A stretch of 43,154 bases of DNA from Streptomyces sp. MMG1533. GTDB taxonomy: Bacteria > Actinomycetota > Actinomycetes > Streptomycetales > Streptomycetaceae. Below are positions 32,210-41,291 of this stretch, piece after piece (position 1 is the first letter of the stretch; each line of letters opens with the position of its first letter). A program made the translations under genes and the position numbers. The notes below the pieces were generated by a model that had not been told where the DNA came from, did no database searches, and was given only the letters and a program-made list of their open reading frames with translations. The stretch spans positions 1-43,154 of the forward strand of contig NZ_LGDG01000270.1 in assembly GCF_001279775.1 (NCBI RefSeq), in the 5' to 3' direction.

Positions 32210-32609
32210 TCAGCACCCTTTCCAGCAGAGCGCGGTCCGGCCGACCCGTGCCGTGACCGGTTCCTGTTCCGTACACCCGGATCGTTCCCTGGTCCGCGAG
32301 GTCGCTGAGGAGCACCCGGACCACGCCGAGCGGCATCTTCAGCAGCGCGGCGATCTCCGCCACCGTGCGCATACGGCGGCACAGTTCGACGATGGCCCGC
32401 ATCTCCGGCATGACCCGGCTGTTGAGGGAACCGTTCGTCAGTTCCTTGCGCTCCTCGGCGGCCTCGATCTCCGCGGTGGTGGCCACGAAGGTCTCCACCA
32501 GGAGAACGTGCCCGAAGCGGGTACGGCCGCCGGTGAGCGAGTAGGGGCGCACCCGCGCCGGCTTGCGGTCGGCGCCGCGCACGGGGAGCCTCTTCGGCGT
32601 GCTGCTCAT
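32190..32609 (-). CDS. cvnC: Conservon protein CvnC (DUF742)
   Basis: 139 aa. VRPYSLTGGRTRFGHVLLVET and the VRVLLSDLADQGTIRVY end are the DUF742 winged-helix-like signature. CvnC binds the other conservon proteins; no DNA target is known. The ATG overlaps the cvnB stop by 4 bp (ATGA). Confidence 0.95.
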   Translation of the reverse strand: MSSTPKRLPVRGADRKPARVRPYSLTGGRTRFGHVLLVETFVATTAEIEAAEERKELTNGSLNSRVMPEMRAIVELCRRMRTVAEIAALLKMPLGVVRVLLSDLADQGTIRVYGTGTGHGTGRPDRALLERVLSGLRRL

Positions 32610-33115
32610 CGGGTACTCCCCGTCGACGTCGACTCGTTCTCCAGGGATTGCCGTAGCTCGCTGCGGAGTTCGGGCGTCAGCACGTGGCCGGCGCGGCCCA
32701 CGAACAGGGCCATGTGGTACGCCACGACGCTCATGTCGCAGTCGGCGGCGCCGTGCACACCGAGCAGCGAGCCGTCGCTGATCGACATCACGAACAGGCT
32801 GCCCTCGTCCATGGCGACCATGGTGTGCCTCACCGGACCGGAGTCCATCAGCTTGGCGGCGCCGATGGTGAGGCTGCCGATGCCGGAGACGATGGTGGCG
32901 AGGTCGGCGGAGGAGCCGCGCGGGCCGGTGGGCTTCTCCTCGTGTGCCTCCCGTGCCGCTGCGTTGCGTTCGGCGTCGGAGGAGAGCAGGAGCAGGCCGT
33001 CGGAGGAGACGACGGCGACCGACTGGATGCCCGGCACCTCCTCGACGAGATTGGTCAGCAGAAAGTGAAGATTGCGGGCCTCACGGCTCAGTCCGAAGGT
33101 ACTGGGCGCGGTCAA
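32606..33115 (-). CDS. cvnB: Conservon roadblock/LC7 protein CvnB (MglB-like)
   Basis: 169 aa from TTG 33115, with AGGAGG about 8 bp upstream; TTGA overlaps the cvnA stop. The roadblock domain (about 13-130) shows FLLTNLVEEVPGIQSVAVVSSDGLLL and later MDEGSLFVMSISDGSLLGV. It is the likely GTPase-activating or scaffold partner of CvnD. It carries a 40-residue C-terminal tail. Confidence 0.94.
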   Translation of the reverse strand: MTAPSTFGLSREARNLHFLLTNLVEEVPGIQSVAVVSSDGLLLLSSDAERNAAAREAHEEKPTGPRGSSADLATIVSGIGSLTIGAAKLMDSGPVRHTMVAMDEGSLFVMSISDGSLLGVHGAADCDMSVVAYHMALFVGRAGHVLTPELRSELRQSLENESTSTGSTR

Positions 33116-35871
33116 CTGCTTGCCTCCTCGACGGTGCCCCCCGTGGCTTCTGCGGATGCTTCGGATTCCCTGACGGATGCCTTGTGCGTGCCCGTCTGTT
33201 CGGCGATCTCCGCCTCCACGTCTCGGTAGCCGGCCTCCGCCCCCCGGCGGAAGCCGCCCAGACGGCGGCGGAGTGCTTCGGCGTCCACGGAGCCACTGCG
33301 CTGGCGCGGCGCCTGTGCGGGTGCGGTGATCTTCGGGGTGCGCTTGGGAAGGCCCTTGTCCGTGACGAGTTCCTCCGGCTCGTCGCGGACTCGCTCGTGT
33401 TCCGTATCGGCTTCGCCTTCGACGGATTCGGTCCCACCCGCACTGCTTTCGTCGCCGGGTGCGGACGGCCCCTGCGGGGTGCCCCCGCCGTCCACGGTGG
33501 CTGCCGGTTCGGGGATCAGGAGTTCCATCGTGGTCTCGGCGGGGGTCTCCGGAGTCTCCCCCTCCGACCGTCGTACGGCCTTCTCCGCGAGGGCGACCAG
33601 TGGGTCGCCGTTCTCCGAGCGGCCGTACAGGACGTTGGAGTTGACCTCCGCGTCCGCGCCGGGCAGGGAGAAGGCGTGCGTGCCGCCGGTGGCCGTGGGC
33701 GACGACGCGGACGGGACCGCGGCGGTCGGCGCGGGCGCCAGCAGGGTCTTCGGCAGCACGACGACGGCCGCGATGCCGCCCTGCTTCTGCTCGCGCAACT
33801 GCACGCGGACGCCGTGCCGGTGGGCGAGGCGGGCGACGACGTACAGGCCGAGACCGAGACCCTCCTCGTCCTCCTGCTCGTAGGAGTCGTACGTCGTCTC
33901 GGCGTCGAAGTCCGCGAGGCGGGTGTTCAGCCTGGTGAGGCGGTCGCCGGTCATGCCGATGCCCTCGTCCTGGACGGAGAGCATGACCTCGCCGCTCTCC
34001 AGGAGCCAGGCGGAGACCTCGACGGGCAGGTCGGGCGGGGAGAACGAGGTGGCGTTCTCCATGAGTTCGGCCAGCAGGTGGGACAGGTCGTCCGCGGCGA
34101 ACCCGGCGATGTGGGCGTGCGGCGGCAGGGCGGCGATACGAACCCGTTCGTAGCGCTCGATCTCGCTGACCGCGGCGCGCACGACGTCGACGAGCGGGAC
34201 GGGACCGGCGGTCTGCTGGACGTGTTCGGTGCCGGCGAGGACGAGGAGGTTCTCGCTGTGCCGGCGCATCACGGTGGAGAAGTGGTCGAGCTTGAAGAGC
34301 GTGGCGAGCCGGTCCGGGTCCTGCTCGCGCTCCTCCAGGCTCTCGATGACGGCGAGTTGCCGCTCGACGAGGCCCAGGGTGCGCAGCGCGAGGCTGACGA
34401 AGGTGGCGCCGATGCTGGTGCGCATCCGCTCCAACTGGGCGGCGGACTCGGCGAGTTCGGCCTTGAGCCCCTCGCGGGCGTCGGCCATCTTCTGCCGCTG
34501 GCCGACCAGGTGCTTGCGGTCGGCCTCCAGGGTGGTGACACGCTCGGCGAGCGTGGCGGCGTGCGCGTGCAGGGCGTTGACGGAGCGGACGACCTGGGCG
34601 AACTCGTCGTTGCGGCCGGTGAAGGCGACCGGCTCCTCGGCGCTCGGGTCCTCGGCCCCGGCGAGCCGGGCCGAGCCGCGGCGCAGGACGGACAGCGGCC
34701 GGGTGAGCGTACGGGCCATGGCGGTGGCGATGCCGACGGCCAGCAGCATCAGCGCGCCGAGCACCGCGATGCGGATCTCCAGCGCGGTGACGTCGTCGTC
34801 GCGCAGCTGGGCGAGGTCCTTGACCCGGCGGTCGTAGAGGGCGGCCTCCGCGCCGCGCATCGCGTCGATGCGGGCGGAGAGGGCCGTGTCGACCTTGGTG
34901 GCGCTGGTGCCGAGTTCGCGGTCGGACAGGGTCGGCTGGTCGGTGAGGGTGGCGAGGTACTTCTCGGCGGAGTTGACCTCGGGACCGGTGACCGTGGAGT
35001 CGTAGCGCGTCTTGGCCGTCGTGGGCGCGGTGTCCGCGAAGTCGGCGAGGGCCGCGTCCGAGCGCAGGCGGGCCTGCTGGGCGGCTGCGGAGAGGGCGTC
35101 GCGCTGCTTGGCGTCGGCGTCCGAGGAGGTGGTCTCGGTGGACGGCAGGCCGGTGATCGGGTCGACGACGGTCTGCGTCGTCGTCGGCACGGCGAGGGCC
35201 GCGAGAAGGAGCCCGCGGGTCGCGGCGGCCTGCTGGACGGCTGCGTCCAGTTCGGCGAGGGCGTACCCGCCGGAGCCCGCGCGGGGCGGCAGCTGCTCGG
35301 CCAGGTCCTCGGCGAGCCGGTGGAGGTCGGTGATGGCGGCGGAGTACGCCTGGTGCGCTTCGAGGGCACTGCTCTTGCCGGAGAGCGCGGCCCTGCGGAC
35401 GGCCGCTATGCCGTCGAGGTCGCCGCGGAGGGCGGAGGGCAGGTCCGTGTCGGCGCGCAGCTCCTCGACCTGCCGGTCCACGCGGACGCTGCGCTGCTCG
35501 CTGGGCGCCTTGGACTTGGGCCGTCCGGCGGCGATGTACGGCGTCACCTCGTCGCGCTCGTCGGCGAGCGAGTGGGCGAGCGCGAGCGCGTCCTGGGTCT
35601 GCTCGGCGAGCGTCACCAGGTCCTGCGAGTCGCCGAGGTCCCCGGAGGCGGTGATCAGGGACGGCGCGCCGGCCCCGGCGATGGCGGCGGCCACGACGGT
35701 GACGGCGAGGATGAGCCGGGTGCGTACGTGCGTGCGCCGGCCCTTGCCGACGGGGGTGTCGGAGGCGGGCGTACCGGGGGTGGGGGTGCCGGGCGTGCGC
35801 TCCACGCCATTTTCGGAGGCCGCCTTCTTGCCTGTACGACGAGGCCGCGTCTTCTGCACCGGTGCTCGCAT
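33112..35871 (-). CDS. cvnA: Conservon sensor kinase CvnA
   Basis: 919 aa. A basic N-terminal tail leads to TM1 52-72, a large extracytoplasmic helical domain (about 73-362, NIT-like) and TM2 363-385. HAMP and coiled coil follow, then the kinase region with H530 (LDHFSTVMRRH), N606 (AELMENATSF), DEGIGM 635-640 and GLGLGL 671-676. About 200 acidic, low-complexity C-terminal residues come last. It is first of four coupled genes (cvnA-B-C-D) followed by a flavoprotein. The autophosphorylation residues are present, and signalling to the CvnB-D complex is known for the family. Confidence 0.95.
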   Translation of the reverse strand: MRAPVQKTRPRRTGKKAASENGVERTPGTPTPGTPASDTPVGKGRRTHVRTRLILAVTVVAAAIAGAGAPSLITASGDLGDSQDLVTLAEQTQDALALAHSLADERDEVTPYIAAGRPKSKAPSEQRSVRVDRQVEELRADTDLPSALRGDLDGIAAVRRAALSGKSSALEAHQAYSAAITDLHRLAEDLAEQLPPRAGSGGYALAELDAAVQQAAATRGLLLAALAVPTTTQTVVDPITGLPSTETTSSDADAKQRDALSAAAQQARLRSDAALADFADTAPTTAKTRYDSTVTGPEVNSAEKYLATLTDQPTLSDRELGTSATKVDTALSARIDAMRGAEAALYDRRVKDLAQLRDDDVTALEIRIAVLGALMLLAVGIATAMARTLTRPLSVLRRGSARLAGAEDPSAEEPVAFTGRNDEFAQVVRSVNALHAHAATLAERVTTLEADRKHLVGQRQKMADAREGLKAELAESAAQLERMRTSIGATFVSLALRTLGLVERQLAVIESLEEREQDPDRLATLFKLDHFSTVMRRHSENLLVLAGTEHVQQTAGPVPLVDVVRAAVSEIERYERVRIAALPPHAHIAGFAADDLSHLLAELMENATSFSPPDLPVEVSAWLLESGEVMLSVQDEGIGMTGDRLTRLNTRLADFDAETTYDSYEQEDEEGLGLGLYVVARLAHRHGVRVQLREQKQGGIAAVVVLPKTLLAPAPTAAVPSASSPTATGGTHAFSLPGADAEVNSNVLYGRSENGDPLVALAEKAVRRSEGETPETPAETTMELLIPEPAATVDGGGTPQGPSAPGDESSAGGTESVEGEADTEHERVRDEPEELVTDKGLPKRTPKITAPAQAPRQRSGSVDAEALRRRLGGFRRGAEAGYRDVEAEIAEQTGTHKASVRESEASAEATGGTVEEASS

Positions 35872-36238
35872 TCCTGAACTCGTGAGTACCCATGGGTCGG
35901 GCTACGCTCCGTCACCGAGTGCCGACTCTGCGTACACCCGGTACGGTCCCCGACCCTCCCAGTGCCGGTGGGCAGTGGCCGCGCATCACTGGACCCGCCA
36001 CCCGAAGGAGTGAACATCGGACGGGAGTTGGCGGGCAAGTTCCTCCGGCGTGTGCGACGCTCCTGCGCGGCAGGCCGGTTGGACGTCGGCGGCCCGCGGT
36101 GGCAGTATTCGCCGCCACGCCTTCCCGGAGCGAAGCATTCCACCCCAAACCAGGCGCCTGACCTGCGTGACTGCATCAATTCGGCGAGTGATGCCACCCT
36201 TTCGCGCGCCTTGTGAAGAGCTCGTGCAGACTGGCCGG
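35872..36238. other. Divergent intergenic region cvnA / PP2C gene (367 bp)
   Basis: It holds the promoters of both flanking genes, but none is clear. An AAGGAGTGAAC at about 36004-36014 resembles a ribosome site before GTG 36010, opening a possible peptide of about 68 codons to 36216. It has no recognisable similarity, and I do not call it a gene. Confidence 0.45.
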
Positions 36239-37027
36239 ATGCGTACGGAACTTGTTTCGGAGCCGGGTGATCCGGACCGCCCCAACGAGGACTTCGCCGG
36301 CGTCGCCCTACCGGCGTCCGGACTGGGCGGCGCGCTGGTCGTCCTGGACGGGGTCACACCCCCGAAGGGTGCGACGGGCTGTCTGCATTCGGTCCCCTGG
36401 TTCACGTCCCGCCTCGGCGGCGCACTGACCGAACTGACCGTTTCCTGCCGAGATCTGACGCTGCCGGAGATCCTCTCGCGGGCGATAGGCCGAACAGCCG
36501 AGGCCCACGAAACGACTTGTGACCTTTCTCACCCACGCACCCCGCAGGCGACGGTGGTTGTGGCCCGCTGGTCGCCGGAGTCCGTGGAGTACCTGGTCCT
36601 GTCGGATTCGGCCCTGCTGGTCGAGTCCCCCGCCGGCACGGTGACCGCCCACCTGGACGACCGCCTGTCCCGCCTCCCCCGCTCCGCCCTCGCCACGGAC
36701 GCCCTGATCGACTCCACGGTCCGCAACAGGGAGGGCGGCTTCTTCACGGCGGCGGCGGACCCGTCGGTGGCGGGCCGGTCTGTGACGGGCGTGCTGCCGC
36801 GCTCGGAGGTGCGAGCACTGGCCGCCCTGAGTGACGGGGCGACGCGGTGGGTGGAGAAGTTCCGCGAGGGCGACTGGACCGACTGCTACACGTTCGTACG
36901 GAAGGAGGGGGCGGGGGCGCTGGTGGAGCGGGTTCGGGGGCTGGAGCGGGGGGATGCGGAGGCCCGGGAGTTCCTCGGGCGCAGCAAGACGCACGACGAC
37001 GCGACGGTGGTGTACGTGGAGCTGTGA
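36239..37027 (+). CDS. PP2C-family serine/threonine phosphatase-like protein
   Basis: 262 aa from ATG 36239. Metal-binding motifs of the PPM/PP2C fold are present: N16-E17-D18, D37-G38, an internal LSDGATRW and the final D253-D254 (THDDATVV). It is slightly short and has no membrane helix, so it is cytosolic. It probably reverses Ser/Thr phosphorylation; the kinase partner is unknown. It is divergent from cvnA and convergent with the MarR gene (24-bp gap). Confidence 0.88.
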   Translation: MRTELVSEPGDPDRPNEDFAGVALPASGLGGALVVLDGVTPPKGATGCLHSVPWFTSRLGGALTELTVSCRDLTLPEILSRAIGRTAEAHETTCDLSHPRTPQATVVVARWSPESVEYLVLSDSALLVESPAGTVTAHLDDRLSRLPRSALATDALIDSTVRNREGGFFTAAADPSVAGRSVTGVLPRSEVRALAALSDGATRWVEKFREGDWTDCYTFVRKEGAGALVERVRGLERGDAEAREFLGRSKTHDDATVVYVEL

Positions 37028-37051
37028 CGCCGGCCGTCGCGGAGGCGGGCG

Positions 37052-37591
37052 CTACTTCTCCATTCCCCGATTCAGCTGGTGCAGCAACCGAGCCAGCTCC
37101 CCCACCTCGCGCCAATCCCAGTCGGCAAGCCGCCCGGCGTACCGCGCCCGACGCGCCTCGCGCACCCTTCGCACCCGGTCGTGCCCCTCCTGGGTCAGTG
37201 CGACCAGCCAGGCGCGCCCGTCGGCCGGGTCCGGCTCCCGGGCCACCAGGCCGAGGTCTTCCAGGGCGCGCAGCTGGCGGGACATCGTGGCCTTGCCGAC
37301 GCCGATGTACGCGGCGAGTTCCGTGGCACGCTGGCTGCCGCACTCGTCGAGGCGGACGAGAAGGCCGTACGCCGCCGACTCCAGGTCGGGATGGACCTCG
37401 CGGGCCATCTCGCCCTGGTTGGCCCGGGCGCGCCGCAGCAGGACGGTCAGTTCGCGCTCCAGCGCCAGGAACGCGGGCTGGTCCACACCGCTCGCGGCCA
37501 CGCCGGATTCGACTCCGCGTCCGTCGCCGTTTCCGTCTTCGTGCACGTCAGCCCCTGCCTCGGTTTTCCCGGTCCTGAAAGTTTCCGCCAA
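37052..37591 (-). CDS. MarR-family transcriptional regulator
   Basis: 179 aa. A winged helix at about 70-145 (RATELAAYIGVGKATMSRQLRALEDLGLVAREPDPADGRAWLV) contains the recognition helix and the wing DGR. A 40-residue acidic N-terminus precedes it. It is divergent from the GH25 lysozyme gene, so it could control that gene and itself. Confidence 0.93.
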   Translation of the reverse strand: MAETFRTGKTEAGADVHEDGNGDGRGVESGVAASGVDQPAFLALERELTVLLRRARANQGEMAREVHPDLESAAYGLLVRLDECGSQRATELAAYIGVGKATMSRQLRALEDLGLVAREPDPADGRAWLVALTQEGHDRVRRVREARRARYAGRLADWDWREVGELARLLHQLNRGMEK

Positions 37592-37673
37592 AGGCCCTCA
37601 TCGCCGCAGCTCCACCAGTATTTCGCAGGGCTAGACCAACGGCAGCCTCCGGGCCCTCTTCCCACCCCGCGTT

Positions 37674-37685
37674 CTACGTGCGTAG
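37674..37685. promoter_or_regulatory. Inverted repeat CTACG-TG-CGTAG in the MarR/lysozyme gap
   Basis: Perfect 5-bp arms in the 225-bp divergent region. MarR proteins bind such short palindromes near promoters; binding is not shown. Confidence 0.4.
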
Positions 37686-37816
37686 CTTCTTTATCAGGCA
37701 ATTACTGGCATGCCCACGCCAGCACCATGATGACGGCAGGTCGACGGTGATCCGTCGCGGTGGACATGCCCCGCGTTCCCCCCACCGCGCAGCACCGAGC
37801 CCTTCGGAGGCACGCC

Positions 37817-38635
37817 ATGCCCGTGCACAGACCCGGTCCGCTCCACTCCCGGCGCCTCTTCCTCACCGGCATCCTGCTCGCCGCCCTCACCCTCGGCTTC
37901 TCAGCCCCGGCATCCGCAGCCGGCACCCCCGCCCGCGGCTCCGCCCACATGGGCATGGGCGTCCTCGCCCACGACGGTCGAAGCGGCGTCCCCGCCGACA
38001 CCCGCGCCACCCAGACAGAAGGCGTCGACGTCTCCAGCCACCAGGGCAACGTCGCCTGGTCGACCCTGTGGAGCAGCGGCGTCAAGTGGGCCTACGCGAA
38101 GGCGACCGAGGGGACGTACTACACGAACCCGTACTTCGCCCAGCAGTACAACGGCTCGTACAACGTCGGCATGGTCCGCGGCGCCTACCACTTCGCCACC
38201 CCGGACACCACGAGCGGCGCCACGCAGGCCGACTACTTCGCCGACCACGGCGGCGGCTGGTCCAAGGACGGCAGGACCCTGCCCGGCGCGCTCGACATCG
38301 AGTGGAACCCGTACGGCGACGCCTGTTACGGCAGGACACAGAGCGCGATGGTCACCTGGATCCGTGACTTCCTGAACCAGTACAAGGCGCGCACGGGACG
38401 GGACGCGGTGATCTACACGGCCACCAGCTGGTGGACCCAGTGCACCGGCAACTACGCCGGCTTCGCCACCGCCAACCCGCTGTGGATCGCCCGGTACGCC
38501 TCGACTGTGGGGACGCTCCCGGCGGGCTGGAGCTACTACACCATGTGGCAGTACACCTCCTCCGGCCCGACGGTCGGCGACCACAACAAGTTCAACGGGG
38601 CGCTCGACCGGGTCGTCGCCCTCGCCAACGGCTGA
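37817..38635 (+). CDS. Secreted GH25 lysozyme (1,4-beta-N-acetylmuramidase)
   Basis: 272 aa from ATG 37817, with GGAGG 7 bp upstream. A signal peptide with the Arg pair RR (12-13) runs to about 35 (ASAAGT), possibly Tat. A 30-residue linker precedes the GH25 domain: GVDVSSHQGNV (D71), GALDIEW (D160, E162) and WQYTSSGP near the end. The catalytic acids are present. It hydrolyses the glycan backbone of peptidoglycan outside the cell. A strong terminator follows. Confidence 0.95.
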   Translation: MPVHRPGPLHSRRLFLTGILLAALTLGFSAPASAAGTPARGSAHMGMGVLAHDGRSGVPADTRATQTEGVDVSSHQGNVAWSTLWSSGVKWAYAKATEGTYYTNPYFAQQYNGSYNVGMVRGAYHFATPDTTSGATQADYFADHGGGWSKDGRTLPGALDIEWNPYGDACYGRTQSAMVTWIRDFLNQYKARTGRDAVIYTATSWWTQCTGNYAGFATANPLWIARYASTVGTLPAGWSYYTMWQYTSSGPTVGDHNKFNGALDRVVALANG

Positions 38636-38715
38636 CCCGCGAAGCGGGCAAGGAAACGGACAACGAATCGGACAAAGGCGAAGGCCCGGTCCTCCCTCAC
38701 GAAAACCGGGCCTTC
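38636..38715. terminator. Double stem-loop between convergent lysozyme and lon genes
   Basis: CCCGC-GAA-GCGGG (38636-38648) is followed by a longer hairpin with 11-bp perfect arms GAAGGCCCGGT (38680-38690) and ACCGGGCCTTC (38705-38715) around a 14-nt loop. It is symmetrical, so it can stop both transcripts. Confidence 0.75.
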
Positions 38716-38734
38716 CCTCATCCGGTCGCGTCCG

Positions 38735-41158
38735 TCACGCCGCCACCGGAACCTCCGGCGCGGCCCCGTTGGTCGCCGGGGACAGCGCCAGCTCCAGGAC
38801 CTGGCGGACGTCCGTGACGGCGTGGACGTCGAGCTTGTCCAGGACCTCGGCCGGGACGTCGTCCAGGTCGGGTTCGTTGCGCTTGGGGATGACGACCGTG
38901 GTGACGCCCGCCCGGTGCGCGGCGAGCAGCTTCTGCTTCACGCCGCCGATCGGGAGGACCCGGCCGGTCAGCGAGACCTCGCCGGTCATCGCCACGTCCG
39001 TGCGGACCAGACGACCGGACAGCAACGACGCCAGCGCCGTCGTCATCGTGACACCCGCGCTCGGGCCGTCCTTCGGCACCGCGCCCGCCGGGAAGTGGAT
39101 GTGCACGCCCCGGTCCTTCAGGTCGGCCACGGGGAGTTCCAGTTCCGCCCCGTGCGAGCGCAGGAAGCTCAGCGCGATCTGCGCCGACTCCTTCATGACG
39201 TCGCCGAGCTGGCCCGTCAGGGTCAGGCCCGCCGCGCCCGTCTCCGGGTCGGCCAGCGATGCCTCGACGAACAGCACGTCACCGCCCGCTCCCGTGACCG
39301 CGAGGCCCGTCGCCACGCCCGGCACCGCCGTGCGCCGCTCCGCCGGGTCCTGCGCGGACTCGGGGACGTGGTGCGGCCGGCCGATCAGGCCGCGCAGATC
39401 CTCGTCCCGGACGGTGAACGGCAGCTTCCGGCGGCCCAGTTCGTGCTGGGCCGCGACCTTGCGCAGCAGCCGTGCGACGGACCGCTCCAGGTTGCGGACG
39501 CCCGCCTCGCGCGTGTACTCGCCGGCGAGCTTGCGCAGCGCGCTCTCGTCGAGCGTGACCTCGGCCTCCTCCAGCCCCGCCCGCTCCAGCTGACGCGGCA
39601 GCAGGTGGTCGCGCGCGATGACGATCTTCTCGTCCTCGGTGTAGCCGTCGAGGCGGACCAGCTCCATACGGTCGAGCAGCGCCTCCGGGATGGCCTCCAG
39701 CACGTTGGCCGTGGCCAGGAAGACGACGTCCGACAGATCCAGCTCCACCTCCAGGTAGTGGTCCCGGAAGGTGTGGTTCTGCGCCGGGTCCAGGACCTCC
39801 AGGAGAGCGGCCGCCGGGTCGCCCCGGAAGTCGGACCCCACCTTGTCGATCTCGTCGAGGAGGACCACCGGGTTCATGGACCCGGCCTCCTTGATGGCGC
39901 GGACGATACGGCCGGGCAGCGCACCGACGTACGTGCGCCGGTGACCGCGGATCTCGGCCTCGTCCCGGACGCCGCCGAGGGCGACCCGGACGAACTTCCG
40001 CCCCATCGCGTGCGCGACGGACTCGCCGAGCGAGGTCTTGCCGACGCCGGGCGGGCCGACGAGCGCGAGCACGGCACCACCGCGGCGCCCGCCGATCACG
40101 CCCAGCCCCCGGTCGGTGCGGCGCTTGCGCACCGCCAGGTACTCGGTGATCCGCTCCTTCACGTCCTCCAGGCCGGCGTGCTCGGCGTCCAGGATCTCCT
40201 TGGCGCCCCGGATGTCGTACTGGTCCTCGGTCCGCTCGTTCCACGGCAGTTCGAGGACGGTGTCGAGCCAGGTCCGGATCCACGACCCCTCGGGCGACTG
40301 GTCGCTGGACCGCTCCAGCTTGTCGACCTCCTTGAGGGCGGCCTCGCGGACCTTCTCGGGCAGGTCTGCGGCCTCGACACGGGCGCGGTAGTCGTCGGAC
40401 TCCTCGCCCTCCGACTCGCCGTTGAGCTCGCGCAGTTCCTTGCGTACGGCTTCCAGCTGGCGGCGGAGCAGGAACTCGCGCTGCTGCTTGTCGACGCCTT
40501 CCTGGACGTCCTTGGCGATGGTCTCGGCGACGTCCTGTTCGGCGAGGTGGTCGCGCAGTTGCCGGGTGGCGAGCTTGAGCCGGGCGACCGGGTCGGCGGT
40601 CTCCAGGAGCTCCACCTTCTGATCGGTGGTCAGGAACGGCGAGTAACCGGAGTTGTCGGCGAGCGCGGAGACGTCGTCGATGGCCTGGACGCGGTCGACG
40701 ACCTGCCAGGCGCCGCGCTTGCGCAGCCAGGCCGTGGCAAGCGCCTTGTATTCCTTGACCAGTTCGGCGACCTGGCCGGGAAGCGGCTCGGGGACGCTCT
40801 CCTCGACACGGGTGCCCTCGACCCAGAGGGCGGCACCCGGGCCCGTGGTCCCCGCACCGATCTTCACCCGCCCGCGGCCGCGGATCAGCGCACCCGGGTC
40901 GCCGTCGGCCAGCCGGCCGACCTGCTCGACGGTGCCGAGCACGCCGGTGCTCGCGTATGTCCCGTCCATGCGTGGCACCAGCAGAACCCTGGGCTTGCCG
41001 GGCTCCGACCGCGCGGCGGCCTGGGCGGCCTCCACCGCGGCGCGCACATCGGCGTCGTTCAGGTCCAGCGGAACCACCATTCCGGGCAGCACGACCTCGT
41101 CGTCGAGCGGCAGCACGGGCAAGGTGAGCGGTGTGAACGCCGTGGACTCAGCAGCCAT
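38735..41158 (-). CDS. lon: ATP-dependent protease Lon
   Basis: 807 aa from ATG 41158, with GGGGAG upstream (a start at 41179 would add seven residues and overlap the operator). The LON substrate domain spans about 10-205, and the AAA+ module has Walker A GPPGVGKT (368-375) and Walker B VVLLDEID. The protease domain has catalytic S700 (KDGPSAG) and K741 (GGVKQK). It degrades misfolded and regulatory proteins in the cytosol. A HAIR operator lies 22 bp upstream, indicating HspR heat-shock repression. Confidence 0.97.
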   Translation of the reverse strand: MAAESTAFTPLTLPVLPLDDEVVLPGMVVPLDLNDADVRAAVEAAQAAARSEPGKPRVLLVPRMDGTYASTGVLGTVEQVGRLADGDPGALIRGRGRVKIGAGTTGPGAALWVEGTRVEESVPEPLPGQVAELVKEYKALATAWLRKRGAWQVVDRVQAIDDVSALADNSGYSPFLTTDQKVELLETADPVARLKLATRQLRDHLAEQDVAETIAKDVQEGVDKQQREFLLRRQLEAVRKELRELNGESEGEESDDYRARVEAADLPEKVREAALKEVDKLERSSDQSPEGSWIRTWLDTVLELPWNERTEDQYDIRGAKEILDAEHAGLEDVKERITEYLAVRKRRTDRGLGVIGGRRGGAVLALVGPPGVGKTSLGESVAHAMGRKFVRVALGGVRDEAEIRGHRRTYVGALPGRIVRAIKEAGSMNPVVLLDEIDKVGSDFRGDPAAALLEVLDPAQNHTFRDHYLEVELDLSDVVFLATANVLEAIPEALLDRMELVRLDGYTEDEKIVIARDHLLPRQLERAGLEEAEVTLDESALRKLAGEYTREAGVRNLERSVARLLRKVAAQHELGRRKLPFTVRDEDLRGLIGRPHHVPESAQDPAERRTAVPGVATGLAVTGAGGDVLFVEASLADPETGAAGLTLTGQLGDVMKESAQIALSFLRSHGAELELPVADLKDRGVHIHFPAGAVPKDGPSAGVTMTTALASLLSGRLVRTDVAMTGEVSLTGRVLPIGGVKQKLLAAHRAGVTTVVIPKRNEPDLDDVPAEVLDKLDVHAVTDVRQVLELALSPATNGAAPEVPVAA

Positions 41159-41179
41159 GATCTCCCCTTCGGCAGTCAA

Positions 41180-41200
41180 GTTGAGCTATGCCGACTCAAT
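41180..41200. promoter_or_regulatory. HAIR element (HspR operator) before lon
   Basis: TTGAGC-TATGCCG-ACTCAA matches the HAIR consensus CTTGAGT-N7-ACTCAAG at 11 of its 14 fixed positions with exact N7 spacing. It lies immediately upstream of lon. HspR is known to repress lon in Streptomyces. Confidence 0.8.
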
Positions 41201-41291
41201 GCACGTGAGCCCCCGAATGTTCCCCCGGCCGCGTTCGCTGTGAGCGATCACGCCCTGACTCCCCTCTGACCAGGCATGTCATGATGCGCCG

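Noticed and set aside
32944..35877. 977-codon plus-strand open frame over cvnA
   Set aside because: Shadow frame; cvnA on the opposite strand has all kinase motifs. Other long antisense frames (e.g. 30158-32308, 7631-9442, 38822-41269) were rejected for the same reason.
36009..36216. Small gene starting at GTG after AAGGA
   Set aside because: The ribosome site is attractive, but the peptide has no recognisable similarity and lies in a promoter-bearing gap.
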